Shown here: in pieces, positions 1 to 12,127 of the stretch
How the letters are laid out: the number at the start of each line of letters is the position of its first letter
How positions within the stretch are numbered: the stretch's first letter is position 1
Assembly: GCA_013398175.1 (NCBI GenBank)
Contig: VZRZ01006844.1
Location: 524,332 to 588,331 of the forward strand
Direction: 5' to 3'
Source of the DNA: Climacteris rufus
Lineage: Eukaryota > Chordata > Aves > Passeriformes > Climacteridae
Length of the DNA: 64,000 nucleotides
Made by a program: the position numbers and the translations under genes
Notes under the pieces: model-generated
The model's database searches: none
What the model was told of the DNA's origin: nothing
The model's input: only the letters and a program-made list of their open reading frames with translations

Positions 1-3000
1 ATCTGAAGATAACAGATGGCTGGAAAAGGAATACATATTCATGGCTTATGCAAAGGCACTTCATGTACTAACTAGGCTTTCTTTTTTCTTCCCCCTCATT
101 TTTTAATTGATTTTTGTAGCAAGTCATGACATGGGATTATAAAGTCTGTACATATATGCTTTAAAAAAAATATCTAGCATTGTAACTCTTCAATAAAAAC
201 AATACCTTTGTGTTGAACTAGATAGAAAACTAGCAATAACTAGATGTTCAACTTAAATGCCAAATGGTGGAAAAAATTATTAGAGTACTAAGTTACTAGG
301 ATTCTAACTAGAGGATGATCATGATATTGATCACTTACTGAGTGAATTTCTCAGCACTTAAAAGAAAAATGGGGAACATTTTTTCATATATTGAATTTAT
401 AAAAAGAACATTTCACTGTATAAGCTGTGCTTCAATCTGCAGAACAGTTTACAGAGGTAACTTAGTATTATTATCTTGCATAGCAGGGGACAAAACTGAA
501 GAAAGTAAGTCTATTGCATCACTTAGCCAGGATTGCACTGGAAAACTTGGCAGAAAAAGTAGGACAGAACATAGTTATGTTACATACACATGGGAGAGTT
601 ACTGGATAGTACTTTATTGGCCACATATGCATGATTGGAATGGTAGAGAAAACACTGAAATAATTTGTCAACTAAATGCCATTGTGCAGCAATGCATTTT
701 CCAGTTAGGAGCAATGGTATCTTTCCAAAGATCCTCTACGACTGTCACCGTGCACAGTTGTAAGAGGCCACTTTACTTATAAGGGATATCTCTGCGTCTG
801 TCTACAAATTCTCTTTATATGAGCATCAGTGGGGCCTGGAGAGAAGCGAGGTGTGTGGAGGACAGTGCTCGATGTCGCTCTCCCTGCTGCCCAGCCCAGG
901 CGATTCCCTTCCAGCAGACGTAGGCCTAGTACAGCCCCTGTGCTTAGGTGAGCTGCTGATTAGTTTGAACTGATATGTGTTGGGAGGTAGGGATGAGGGA
1001 CCTGGAGGTAAACACTCACCTGCTCCTGTTCAAGTGAGGGCTGCCACATTGTTTGTACGAGACTGCCTTGAGTCCCGACTTCCAGTGACAACACTAATTA
1101 ATAATTTAAATCCTTCTTCTCTCTCAGAACTCTTTGATCTTTTGTTTTTCAGCCCTAATAAATGTCAGCATTATGAAGTATCTTTAATCCACTGGCTTCC
1201 ACTAAAACAACACAACTTTTGTCTAGGATGAAGTTAAAAGATTGTGGGATTCAAAAAGAGAAATTCAGGGTCTGCTTTAGTCCCTGGAGATTTACATGGT
1301 AGGGTTTTATCAGGACTGAGAGTGGCTTTTGTAAACTAGAAACATAAGTCCTTTTTAGTAGGAAAAATATAATATAAACCATGTTTACACTGAACTGCCT
1401 TTTATGATAATGATTAAAGAAAGTGTTTCCCTCAATGTGGAATTAGTTATTCGTTGGTAGAATAATCAGAGGTGACTAAACCTGCAGTAAATGTGCCTCT
1501 GTCAGGTTTCTTCAAAGGAAATTTCTGGCAGAGCCTGGTTTCATTAGGCTCCCATGGTCTGTTTTCAGTTTTAGGTGTCTGTTTATGACATTTCTATCAC
1601 TATAGAGTAGATCTAATTACATTTTCTCAAGGTTTAAGAAAACCTTGAGAAAAGATTTCTCAAACCTTGAGCTTTTCATGTAAATGAATATTTAACAATT
1701 GGAAGTTAGTTTTCTTAATGAAAATTAGTTTCTTGAAATTTGTATCACAAATTAAAGCATCGTCCCCATACCATCTACTGATTTTTCTTTACAGAAATGT
1801 TCCCAAGCTTAGCACTTCCTCAAATTATTAGCTCAGCCTCAACTCCAGCCAGTGGTAAAACTCAGTATTAAATAGAGAGATTGAAATCAGAATTGGCAGA
1901 TTTTATGTTAATTGACTCTCCTAAATGTGTATATTTAGAACATTTAGTTCATCTAAATATATCTGAAGAACTTGAGAAAATAGTGTTATTGTACTCTTTT
2001 GTTCCCTGTGTGGCATCATCAACATTATCCCCAGTGAAGCCAATTAAGTCATACTTTATATTCATCAGTATTATATGTTCTTAATGATGCATTAAAGCAT
2101 TAAATAATTTCCAATCTTCTCTACTTTCTCATAAATGGTCATTTTTTATAAATGTATTTATTTTGGTAAGGCTGATATATGCTAGTTTAGAAAATGCAAA
2201 ATAACACATTATATTAGCCTTTTTTGTAATATCTGGATTATTTGTATTTTTTATAATATGCACACTTCTACTTATGCTGCATAAAGCAATTTGGGCTAAT
2301 TTTTCTTTTGCCTATGTTGCATATATAATCAGAAATTTATTAGAAGGGATTATGTAATGTTAAAGTTCTGAATTTCCATAAATTGGAAAACTGTCCATCA
2401 GCTGCATGTGTTTTGCCTAGAGTAAAGTAGTTTTGTGTGATAATTAGAGAGGCTTGAGGACTTCTGTACTTTCTCAGAAGGTTTTGGATGAGAAAGAAGA
2501 CAGTGAGTTAGTTCAGGAGGCAGGATGGCTTAGAAAACAGGAATTCTTTAGTCAATGTTGTCCTTAATAGAAACTAATGAGGCAGTTGACAGGATGGGCA
2601 TAAGATGATAAGTGTAATCCTTGACCCAGTGAAGTGTATTGTTTTGAGAAGGTGTGAAATTGTTTGCTTTGGACAGCGAGTAATAGAGGTGGTTTAATGA
2701 ATCCTGGATGCTAAAAGAGGCAGCAATGTTGTCTTTTCACTGTCTAAAAGGCAGTCTGCTTGTCAGTTTTTCTACTTGTATTTAAAAATAATGAAAATAC
2801 TGAGCATGCTTTGAAAGTTGTGGAAGACAAATGTGAAGTAATATCTGGAAGGAGTTCTGCTAACCTTATCTGATCACTACTGAAGTCTGCAAAGACAAGT
2901 ATTGATAGGTTACGGAGACATTTCCTTTTTTCAGTGTTGTTTCTAAGGAAATTGCCATATTATTTTGACATGGCATTGCAAGTTTCAGGGCATAATTTCA

Positions 3001-5579
3001 TGACATAGCTGGCTTGATCTCAAGACACAGTACTTCTCAAAAAGTGGACCCAGTTCTTATGTATTTTCTATTGTTTTTTTCTTCTTTTTTTTTCATGCCT
3101 TTATAATTTTTAAAAAATATGATTTAGTTTTTTTGGAAGAGTCAGTTTTCTCTTACTTAAGCTGTCTAAGAAGTCTCATTGTAAAGTCCAGCAGAAATGA
3201 GAGCAAATACAAGGCAGTGGCAGGAATGTGTGGCAGGGATTTAGCAGAAGAAGCCTATACCCTGAGGCAGCCCTTAGCTCATCTCTTCGGCATCATCTGA
3301 CTCCATCAGTGGGAGGATAGTTAGAGGATATGAATATACACTCTATATCTTTAATTGATACTTCATTATTTCTCACATCTACAGTATTATATGCTCCTGT
3401 TTATAGAAAATGAGATTAAAAAAAAAAAAAGGTGTTAATGACTGGGTAGTAAATGAGGATGAGGAGGCTAGTGTATTATGGAAATTATAGACTGATATAT
3501 TGCAGACAAATGATATTAAAGAGGAGAATGAAATCCCAGAGGAACACTACTTGAGATTAGTTTGATTATTTCGATAGTGTTAAGAATGTCCATGATTTCT
3601 ATTCAAGATGATGACAGGTACCAATGACAGAGACAGTGATAACTAAAAAGCACTCATCTACTGTGTTTAATTGTGAATTCTTTGAAATTAGTTCCATACT
3701 ATTGCTATTTGTGTTATTTATTGTTCTTCATGAATCAATGGCATGTAGAACTTCAGATTAAATAGAACATAATCAACACAATGCTGCATGTTATTTGTCT
3801 GTCTCTCTAATAAGAGACTCCATATCCCTGTTTCCTAAGTACCTCATTGATGTGCTTTTTTCAATTTTATTTTACATTGCCTTCTCTGAACACAGCATCT
3901 ATCTTATTCTTCATCTGCAAAATTATCTTGCTTTTCTTACTTAAATTCCTCCTGCACAGTTATTTCATCTGTTGTAAAATATCCAGGTGTCTGAGTGATA
4001 TGTATGTGATAGGTAGGGTGGTGTATTGACAGACGAATTGAAAACTACATATGTATATGAACTGCATGTCTGTCATCAGTCCTTCTGCTTTTAATATGGT
4101 TTATTCTCCTGTCTGAGCATGACACATGAAGTTACTTGAGGCAAGGCTTATCTTTTTCTGGTGCCATAAGTCCTGTTTAAATCCAAATTAAAAAAATATG
4201 TAAAGTAATTATAAGGAGAAATCCAGGTAATCCATTAGAGTTAAGCTGATCATTGTCTTTTAACAGTGACTAGTGGCCTGAGACTTGAACTGGTGCCAGG
4301 CTGAAATGTTATGAATAATTGGAAGGTGATGAGTAAACCATTTTTTGATAACCAGGGCTTCTTTACTTGTTCAGAGTCATTGTGCAATGTTCTGTATAGG
4401 GCTAATGAGTTTTGGTACTTATAAAAGAAGAATAATCAGAAGAAACAAGACAGTAGCTATCCGTCACTCAACTCATATAACTACAGAAATTAAAAGCCTA
4501 AGGGAGAAGATGAATTAAGCATTGGTGGTTGTCCATATCATCTTGCTTTGAAAATGAAATAGATCTTCTTGGGCCTAGTACAGTAGAGAATTGCCTCCCT
4601 TACTACAGAAGTGTAAAGGCTTCAATGCATCCTTGAGCTTTGTGGCTGTGGAGGCTAATTTTGCTTTTATAGAAATAAATTTTAATAATAATAACAACAA
4701 TTATTTTAAACTGTATTATGCCTTTTTGGTAGTTTATCCTCACTATTACTTGGACACATGGCAAGTCTGTTAAAGTTTCATAGTATGTGTTTGTTTGTGG
4801 GGAGGGTAATGAATATCAGCTTCATTCCATTTTTATGTGATTTTATTTGGCTAAATGGAATTTTTTTGCAAGGCCTGGAATGTGATTCATGTGTGGTGAA
4901 ATTTTGAATGCTAAAAGTGAAACCAGCCAAATAGATTTTACATTAGAATGACCTGTGACGAAGTTTTGTCTCTTGGAGCACAGAATATTTTTAAACTTAA
5001 AAATGAGAGTTATTATAATCTGAAACTAGCCTGGGCCATATAGTCAAGAATGTGCCTCAGGAACAATCTTGCCCTAATAGGAAATGGCCAGAATGACCCA
5101 AAAATTATTTCATTACTCAAACTTTGTTGCTTTTTGAAGGCTATAATTATGTGTCATGCAGTGGGAAGGAGGTAATCAGTGTAAATCTGAATATACTGCA
5201 AGTGAAGTGATTGATGAAAATCTTACACCTTTTTCTTTGAACAGTTTGATCAAATAGTGAACAGATATTTTATAACCAAATTTTACAATGTGATACTTCT
5301 TAGCAAAGCTTCAGTAACAAAGCTGTGGTAGAAAGGAAACAGACTGACTCACAGAAAACTGAGATCATTTCTTGGACTGCATCTGAGTGTGAAAATATAA
5401 AGCTGACATTATAGAAGCTATGAAGTGTTTCTTACAGTGCTATAAATGAATCACTGGCATTGACAGGAAGAAATTGAATAAATACATGATGGGAAACAAG
5501 TTCTATTATGAGAAATACTGTTTCTGCTATAATTTTGGTTTTTCTAAATTTCTCCTTCTCCTCCCCTCTTCCCCTTCAG
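1..5579 (+). other. CDK14: CDK14 intron, 3' part (start lies outside window)
   Basis: Non-coding sequence running up to the first visible kinase exon. It ends in a long pyrimidine tract (about 5549-5577, mostly C and T) and a CAG acceptor at 5577-5579, which fits a vertebrate 3' splice site. The stretch is AT-rich. It holds a strong hairpin (1622-1653), short A and T runs (for example near 3060-3090 and 3418-3430) and scattered open frames of at most 146 codons with no recognisable domain. I see no other gene, RNA gene or transposon here. The glycine-loop exon expected upstream was not found, so it should lie before position 1. Confidence 0.85.
1622..1653. repeat. Perfect 14-bp inverted repeat (hairpin) with adjacent smaller palindrome
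   Basis: Arms at 1622-1635 (TTTTCTCAAGGTTT) and 1640-1653 (AAACCTTGAGAAAA) are perfect reverse complements around a 4-base loop, AAGA. Directly after it, 1659-1671 forms a second small palindrome (CTCAA, 3-base spacer, TTGAG). It repeats the 10-mer AAACCTTGAG found at 1640-1649. The cluster looks like local template-switch duplication. It is too short and A/T-flanked to call a microRNA precursor. Confidence 0.8.
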
Positions 5580-5659
5580 GGTAAATGGAAAGCTGGTGGC
5601 ATTGAAGGTGATTAGATTACAAGAAGAGGAAGGAACCCCATTTACTGCTATCAGGGAAG
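5580..5659 (+). CDS. CDK14: CDK14 kinase-domain exon: beta-3 lysine and PFTAIRE (alpha-C) motif
   Basis: This 80-bp internal exon starts after a CAG acceptor (5577-5579) and ends before a GTATGC donor (5660). The first base completes a codon from the upstream exon. Then follow 26 full codons, beginning VNGKLVALKVIRLQEEEG and ending in PFTAIRE. The last base (5659) opens an Ala codon completed by the next exon. The Lys codon at 5605-5607, in VALKV, is the ATP-anchoring beta-3 lysine. PFTAIRE at 5638-5658 is the cyclin-binding alpha-C signature that names the family, and its final Glu pairs with that lysine. Human CDK14 is recalled to have its ATP lysine at residue 164, which would make this residues 156-181. 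The only close paralogue, CDK15, also has PFTAIRE but differs in the preceding residues (recalled as EEGVPF and a different RLQEE segment), so CDK14 is preferred. Confidence 0.97.
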
Positions 5660-8313
5660 GTATGCACTCACATTTAGTGGTTATATATGTGGTGGATTTT
5701 TTGTAATTACATTGTGCTTCTTATTTCTGTGCCATGCTATAGTGAAGAGCTTGAGAATCCAAATTACATGGTTACGTTCTCAGTAGGAAGAAGCTTTGGT
5801 GCTTCAAAAACAAAGCCTCTGGTGTAGGAGTTCTTGTTAAAGAACGGAGCTCTGCCTGTGTTTTGGCTCCTGTTAGATTTACTATACAAACAAGTACTTA
5901 AGAGCATGTTTAAGGTGGGTGTGAGCAGTCACTCTGGAAGAGGAGGGAACTGTGTAAGATGTGCTTCTTGCCTGCAGGCAGCACCTAAGATGAAGGTAGA
6001 TGTAATTTTTCTTATATATGCAGCGTGAAGCAATGACAAGCATTTCTTGATAAAGGCAATCAAAAGATCAGGGAGCAAAACTATAGGCATCTTAGAAGCT
6101 GCATGTAGTTTGCTTTTGTTTGTTTTTCCTTCCCCATGGACTCTAAGTTGCGTATCTTGGGAATTATTCTTATCTAGCACAATTGGAGATGCCTGTTAAG
6201 CTTTCTGCTCTGCTCCTTTATCCTTCCTTGTCAGCCTCTCATGGTCCCTAGTGATGGCTGCCGTATCTGAGTCTGTCTGGGTTGAGCTCCTTTGCAGAAA
6301 TTGCTGGATATGCTGTCTTTGCGTGGGCCTTCTCTGTTAGAAGGTACTAAAAACGGGCCTTGGTAGCGAAATAATAAACAATTTACCATTGCACCACTGA
6401 TTCAGACTCAGCTGAAATTGATAGTGAACTAAAGAGATGAAACTGTTATGACTTTGAGGGACCTTGTAAAATTGTACTATCAGCATAATTCCCAGGGTGA
6501 GGTGAACCAGGAAGGTATGAGAACATCACCCCTCACAGAGTCCACAGATGGCCCTACATATGAGGTGTGCGGCTTCATGATCATCACAGCCCCAGCCACA
6601 GCAGCTGTATCTCCCTTTTCCTTTGCTCCTGCCTAATTCCTGCAGCCATCTGTATGCTGTATGCCTGTCTGTACAATGAACCCATTCTGGAGTGAATTGA
6701 GAAAAAACTCAATGCTTCATGTGATTGACACCCTGAAGTTAGAAGTCTTTAAACTACTGTGGATTTCCATCCCAAGGTTGTGCATTTTAAGGTGTCTCTT
6801 TCACAAAGGAAGGAAAAACGTGGGTTGCCAATTTATGAAGGAATTTCTGCGTTTCTTCTGTACTGCTTCATTTGAGTAACAATTATTGAATCATCTGACA
6901 CATTTATTCATAAAGATATCTATTTTGTCTGTGAGCTGTCTGCCCCTGCATCTGTGCCGTGATAACGAGGTGTGTAGAGGGTTATGGGTGCAGCTTTCAA
7001 TATTTGTAATGCTGAGTTTGAGTTGTAACAGCCTGTGTTTCAAATGTGTTTATTGTTCTTCAGGTTTATAGTTGATATGGTACTGACTTCATAAAAGAAT
7101 AGTAAATATGCCTTTCTTGTGCCTTTTTAGTGACACTTAAAAGGTTTTTTAATGTGAGCTTGGTCTAGATGAAAGTTTGTAGCACTATAACTGTCAAATG
7201 CAGTATAATCCGTTTTCCTCATAAATAGTTTGTTGTGTGAGCTCAGTATAAAGAAGTTTTCGTTAGGAGCAAGAACAGAGATATTCTCCACTTTAGTTTT
7301 TTTTAATTATAAAGGCACACTTGCGTGAAAATAGTTCTCACACTGTCATTGGAGAAGTTTTCCTTTCAGCTGTGACTACAATATTGTGGTTGAAGCCAGT
7401 TTAAATTTTTGTGCTTTAATATTAGCAGAACAAAGGTCTTGTCTAGAAAACCTCTTGAAGTTAATAATTAATACAGATTTAAGTGTGTGGTGTCTCACTG
7501 TTTTTCATAGGACTGTATGCATCCATTATATTTTTAAGTTTTCATCTAAGTTGAGATTAGATCTAGAGTATGAGGATAATGAGAATGTTTTTCTCAGCTC
7601 TTGTAGACTCTTGGCTAGGTGGGGTCAAACGTGGGTTATGGGTTGTTTATGGGGGCTTTTTTTTTGTAAATGAAATCTTGTCTCCTTGATAGTGGAATTT
7701 TATTCAGATCTGTAGAAGCTATCAGCAGAAATACAGTATTGTATGTGTTATAGCATGTGGAAGCCATACATACCTGATATGTAAGTTGGGAAGGGGAAAA
7801 ATCTATATTGAGTTAGGCTTTGACTTTTCTGTTGTTGGTTTTGATTTTGTCAGAAACAAATACTAGGACTTGAAAAGTAAGGAAGGCTGTATTACAAATG
7901 TAATTTTCAGAAGGTAACCTCACTGATGTTGTGCCAGGCCTGTGGTATTTGACAGTAACACTACAGCTGTGGATTTCGCTAGCAGAGCCTTATGAAACTG
8001 TTGATTTCCTCTTGGCAGCATCTAATCCATCATGGACATGCTGTGTTCTGTAATACATCCTTGGCTGCTGTCAGCTACAAGGGTGGGGGGAAAAAAAAGA
8101 AAAAAGAAATGCTTCTGTGAGCTCTTGAAATTATCTGATAAGTTTGATATGGAAAAACAGTGAGAATGGGACACTGTGTTAAGCAGTTTTTTCTTGATCT
8201 TCGTTGGCTGACTAAGGGTTCCAGTACTATAATTTAGGCTGGGGCAAGTAGAACAAGGACAAATACCACTGAAGATGAGATCAACTTCTAATTTCAGTTA
8301 TCTGAGGAATAGT

Positions 8314-8533
8314 GTTCCCCTAATGGAAAAATGCATATTTGGTGGTATGAGCCAGAGGTCTGTTGGAGGCCATTTCTTTCCAAACTTTCTGTCAGAGGTT
8401 GGGGAATTGTCTTGGAATTTTCTCCCATCAATGTCACCAGGTAACAAATAGGCGGANGTTCCCCTAATGGAAAAATGCATATTTGGTGGTATGAGCCAGA
8501 GGTCTGTTGGAGGCCATTTCTTTCCAAACTTTC
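8314..8533. repeat. 76-bp exact direct repeat, period 144 bp, flanking an undetermined base
   Basis: The 76 bases at 8314-8389 recur without mismatch at 8458-8533. Between them lie 67 bases of other sequence (8390-8456) and a single N at 8457, immediately before the second copy. This is either a partial tandem duplication (about 1.5 units of a 144-bp minisatellite) or an assembly fault at a contig join. The exactness of the copies and the N directly at the boundary favour a recent duplication or an artefact over an old repeat. The repeat gives duplicated antisense open frames that should not be read as protein. Confidence 0.85.
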
Positions 8534-9375
8534 ATAATGGAAAAACCAGGCAGGTTTGACCTTGACTTATACCTTATTTTCTAACTTTCCACCAATGCAA
8601 GGCAAATTTAGGCAGAAGTCTAGTTAACTGTGAATTAAAACTTCTGTAAGAAAATTGTTTAGCATTTCTCATGGTTTCTTAAGTAAAGCAGTGAGAGAAA
8701 ATAGCATTCCTGCTCTGTGCTCCTAATGGGGATGCTGTGTGATGTTAATTAGGGGGAAGTTACAGGCTGAAATCTTAAGCAGTGGTCATGCTGAGGGAAT
8801 GTTGTAGCTGTCTACGTACAAGGAAGTGTATTGTTACTGTTGTGACAGCAGCAGAATGAAGCTCAAAGTAAAACAAAGCTACAAAGGGAAAAGACTAAGA
8901 GAAGTAGGAAAATGAAGGATATAAATACGGAATGTGTGACTGCAGAGACAAGCACAACTTGGTTGAAACAAAAAGTAGAAGCAACGGTCAAAAAAACCCC
9001 CAACCAAACAAAAAAGCCTGTAAAGCTACATAAGGAGAATCATAGTTAATGTTAATGCCTGGGGGAGGTTTAGCTGAAACTTCAATTAAAGCTTATAAAG
9101 TAAGTCTGCTTTTACAGCAGATACAGGTTTGTGGCTTCTACCATCACAGTTACATAGGTTTGAAAATAGGTAAATGTGGCATGTTTATTGGTGCTGTTCA
9201 GCTCTCTATTGAATTTCTAGAACAAAATTTAGAAGTAGCTAAATGTTCTTTCAACTTGGCCTGAGTCAGATGTACCAGCTTATTGTAAGCAGTCTACAGG
9301 ATGTTTCCCTCTGAATTTAACTCACTTAGTCTGGGATAATCTAATTCACTTTTGAAGAGCCTGAGGAAACTAAAA

Positions 9376-9407
9376 NNNNNNNNNNNNNNNNNNNNNNNNN
9401 NNNNNNN
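9376..9407. other. Assembly gap (32 N)
   Basis: The run of 32 N is followed by an A-rich stretch (9408-9430) that continues as A/G homopolymer-like sequence. The true length of the missing DNA is unknown. The position next to poly-A suggests sequencing drop-out on low-complexity DNA. No open frame or exon approaches the gap. Confidence 0.98.
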
Positions 9408-10671
9408 AAAAAAAAAAAGGAAAGAAAAAGCACAACTGATCATTCAGGCCACCGTATTACTGTTGTGGGCTAAATGTTCCTGCAATGATAACTGAGACAC
9501 TGTGGAGTCTGAAAGCCATTTACATGCTATTTTCTCCTTTAAAATAAGTTCAGTAGAATACAGATTGACAAATTATTTGTTTTCTGTGTTAGCACAGTTG
9601 TGGTTTATTCTTTTACTGTAATGCTCATTACCAACTGTTCAGAGATGGTTCAGCATCATACTTGAAGTATTATTTAACCCACTGCAGCTAGCAGAAATTC
9701 ACTGACTTTAACTTTTATCTCAGATATTTCATTCCCTTAATTTCCTGTAATATCATATGTTCATCTAGGCTAGATATTGAACAATGTGGTAGATTCTGAT
9801 TCTGGGAACAGGTTGATTTACAGTTCTGTAACTATCTTTTTTTTTAATTCTGGGTAATAATATTGCTTATATCCAGCATGACAAAGATTTTGCTTTTTGG
9901 GTATGTGTGTAAAAAAAACATTCCTTGGCTTTGTTGGTACCTTGCTTCTGAGATTAACTTGCTTACTGTGTTCTTTTCTTGGGCAATAAAAGTCCTTCCC
10001 CATCCCAATCGTGAAAACTTTTTTTGCACTTGTTTTTCTTTGTCCACCGTTGGAAATACTGCTCTTTACTGTAGTAATAAAACTATTCCAGTGTTTTGGT
10101 ATATGGCAGTTTTCATTTCCCATAGGCCTAGATGGTGTTCCAGAGCATCATCCAGTTCTGTAGGTATTTTTGTATTTTGTCATTTAAATGCCATGATTGG
10201 GCAACTTTCAGTTTCTTTCTCTTTATATTAATTATTGTATTTACATGTTGTAATTTATATGTATTTGTACCAATTTGTGTGTCACATTTAAAAGTGTTCA
10301 GGTGATAGACGGTTTCCACATCTTTGATTTGGCAGTTTCTCAGATAGTAATTTTCCATCTACTTCAAAGGCTGTGATCTTAATCTCATGTATGGATAGCA
10401 GCATGCAAAGATACCACATAAATGCTTTGGAAGCAGTCTGCTGTCTTGCATTATACAATTACAAAGAATACAGGAATTACTAATTATTTTTTTAGTTTTT
10501 AAAGAGCCGTTTATCATGCATACTGAATAAGTTTATTTTGTGAGTTGGAGGAGAAAACTTAGTGCATTTGAGTGCCAATGTAGAGCATGGAAGAGAAATG
10601 CTTAACTGCTGGCCACAGAACATCTTCAGAAGTCTTTGAAGTATGAGGCCTCTTCCATTCTTTTCTCATTT

Positions 10672-11125
10672 TTGTGGTAGGAGAGAGTCAAGAGAAGGCC
10701 ACCAAGATTATCAGAGTGATGGAGCAACTGTCTTACGAGGAAAGGCTGAGAGAATTGGGTTTGTTCAGTCTGGAGAAGAGGTGGCTTAGGAGTTACCTAA
10801 TTGCAGCCTTCCAGTACCTGAAGGGAGTCAACAAGAAAGACAGCGAGGGACTTTTTACAAGAGCATGTAGTGACAGGACAGGGAAATGGCTTTAAACTGA
10901 CAGAGAGTAGATGATAGAGACAATTTCTTTAACGTGAGGGTGGTGATGCACTGGAACAGGTTGCCCAGAGAAATTGTGGCTGCCCCATCCTTGGAAACGT
11001 ACAAGGTCAAGTTGGGTGAGGCTCTGAGCAACCATGTCTAATGAAAGGTGTCCCTGCCTATGGCAGAGGTGTTGGAACTTGATGGATCTTTAAGGTCTCT
11101 TCCAGCCCAGGCCATGCTATGATGG
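10672..11125 (+). mobile_element. CR1 non-LTR retrotransposon, 5'-truncated 3' end
   Basis: About 450 bp closely resemble the 3' end of avian CR1 elements. Recognisable phrases in order include the CTGGAGAAGAGG block (near 10771), GGGAAATGGCTTTAAACTG (near 10881), CACTGGAACAGGTTGCCCAGAG (near 10950), a block with CCATCCTTGGAAACGT and the terminal TCTCTTCCAGCCCAGGCCATGCTATGATGG. The copy is in sense orientation within CDK14 and severely 5'-truncated, as is usual for CR1. It ends without a poly(A) tail in a decayed version of the short CR1 terminal repeat. The 73-codon open frame at 10674-10895 is a by-product of CR1 sequence, not a host gene. This is the best evidence that the window is from a bird or other sauropsid. 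Confidence 0.93.
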
Positions 11126-11180
11126 TAAGAGAAACAAGAAATGAAAACCTGAAAGAGTCTAAGAAATGAGAGTTCGCCTT

Positions 11181-11266
11181 TATTCCCCAGGACCCATATA
11201 TAATATATGTTATATATTATAATATATGTTATATATTATAGTATATAATATATTATTCCCCAGGAC
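11181..11266. repeat. AT-rich palindromic tract bounded by a 13-bp direct repeat
   Basis: TATTCCCCAGGAC occurs at 11181-11193 and again at 11254-11266. Between them is a run of overlapping TATATTATAATATATGTTA-type units that is strongly self-complementary and almost pure A/T. This could be a small tandem duplication with AT expansion, or a target-site-like duplication around an AT insert. It lies 55 bp after the CR1 end. Confidence 0.75.
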
Positions 11267-12018
11267 ATATATTTATACCATACAGACTCTCTGAGGTTGG
11301 GAGGTTTTCTGAGGCCTCGCCTTCTGGAATTGTCAGGCTGGAGGGGATAAATCTTCACAAAACTTTTATCTGTGGAAAATTGAAGTGAAATAACTGTTAA
11401 GAAAAAATTACAAGATCAGGTATTTGCCAAGAGAAAGTTCTTACCTAAGCGAATTTGTAATTTATTGTGCGATATTCCTACTAGTGCACAATGGAAAACA
11501 CTGCTTTATAGTAACAATGCTGCAAGTGATGTAAAGCAGTTGTGCTTTTGTATTATCCCAGAGAAACAGCAGAGTCTGTACTTGTACCATCTAAGGAAGA
11601 CCTCCAGAAAATTATATTTTTACTCAGTATATATAATTCTTGTGACCTCATCCTGAATTATTACCTGGGTTATTGCACGCACTTCTCAGCTCAGTGATTT
11701 TTGACTGATATGTAGCCTAATGGTCTTTACAACACTTAAGTCAACAAATGACCTCATGGCACTCGTTAGATGACTCATGGTGATAAGCCTCCTGTTCACT
11801 GTATTAGAGTGGGTCTGGAAGGTTATATGCTGTAGGTCAAGGGCACAGTGAAATAATATCTGCCTATCTTTTGTTAAATTCATTGGTTGATCTACTGGTA
11901 AACATGCGAATTGCAGTAAAAATCCTGTCTTTGTCTTCCAGTAAAGAAAAATTTATTTCTTTTTAATTGGAAGTTAAATGATCCACTTACAAAAAATAAG
12001 CCTATTCATTTTATTCAA

Positions 12019-12127
12019 GGTTGGTTTTGGGCTTTTTTTGGTTGTGTTTTTGTTTTGTTTGTTTGGGGTTTTTTGTTTGGTTGGTTTGTGGTTTTTGTGT
12101 GCGTGTTTTTTTGTTTGTTTTTGTTTT
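12019..12127. repeat. T/G-rich low-complexity tract
   Basis: About 110 bp are composed almost only of T and G, with irregular TTTG and GGTTTT units. Similar shorter tracts lie at 24650-24686 and 40092-40149. No regular period holds throughout, so it is low complexity rather than a clean microsatellite. Confidence 0.85.

Noticed and set aside
342..782. 146-codon open frame near the window start
   Set aside because: No domain, no promoter or exon evidence, and it lies in intron of a + strand gene. Consistent with chance.
8294..8527. Antisense open frames with an internally repeated peptide
   Set aside because: The repeat in the peptide is the 76-bp DNA duplication, and the frame includes an undetermined base.
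10674..10895. 73-codon open frame as a host gene
   Set aside because: It lies entirely within the CR1 3' fragment and reflects repeat sequence.
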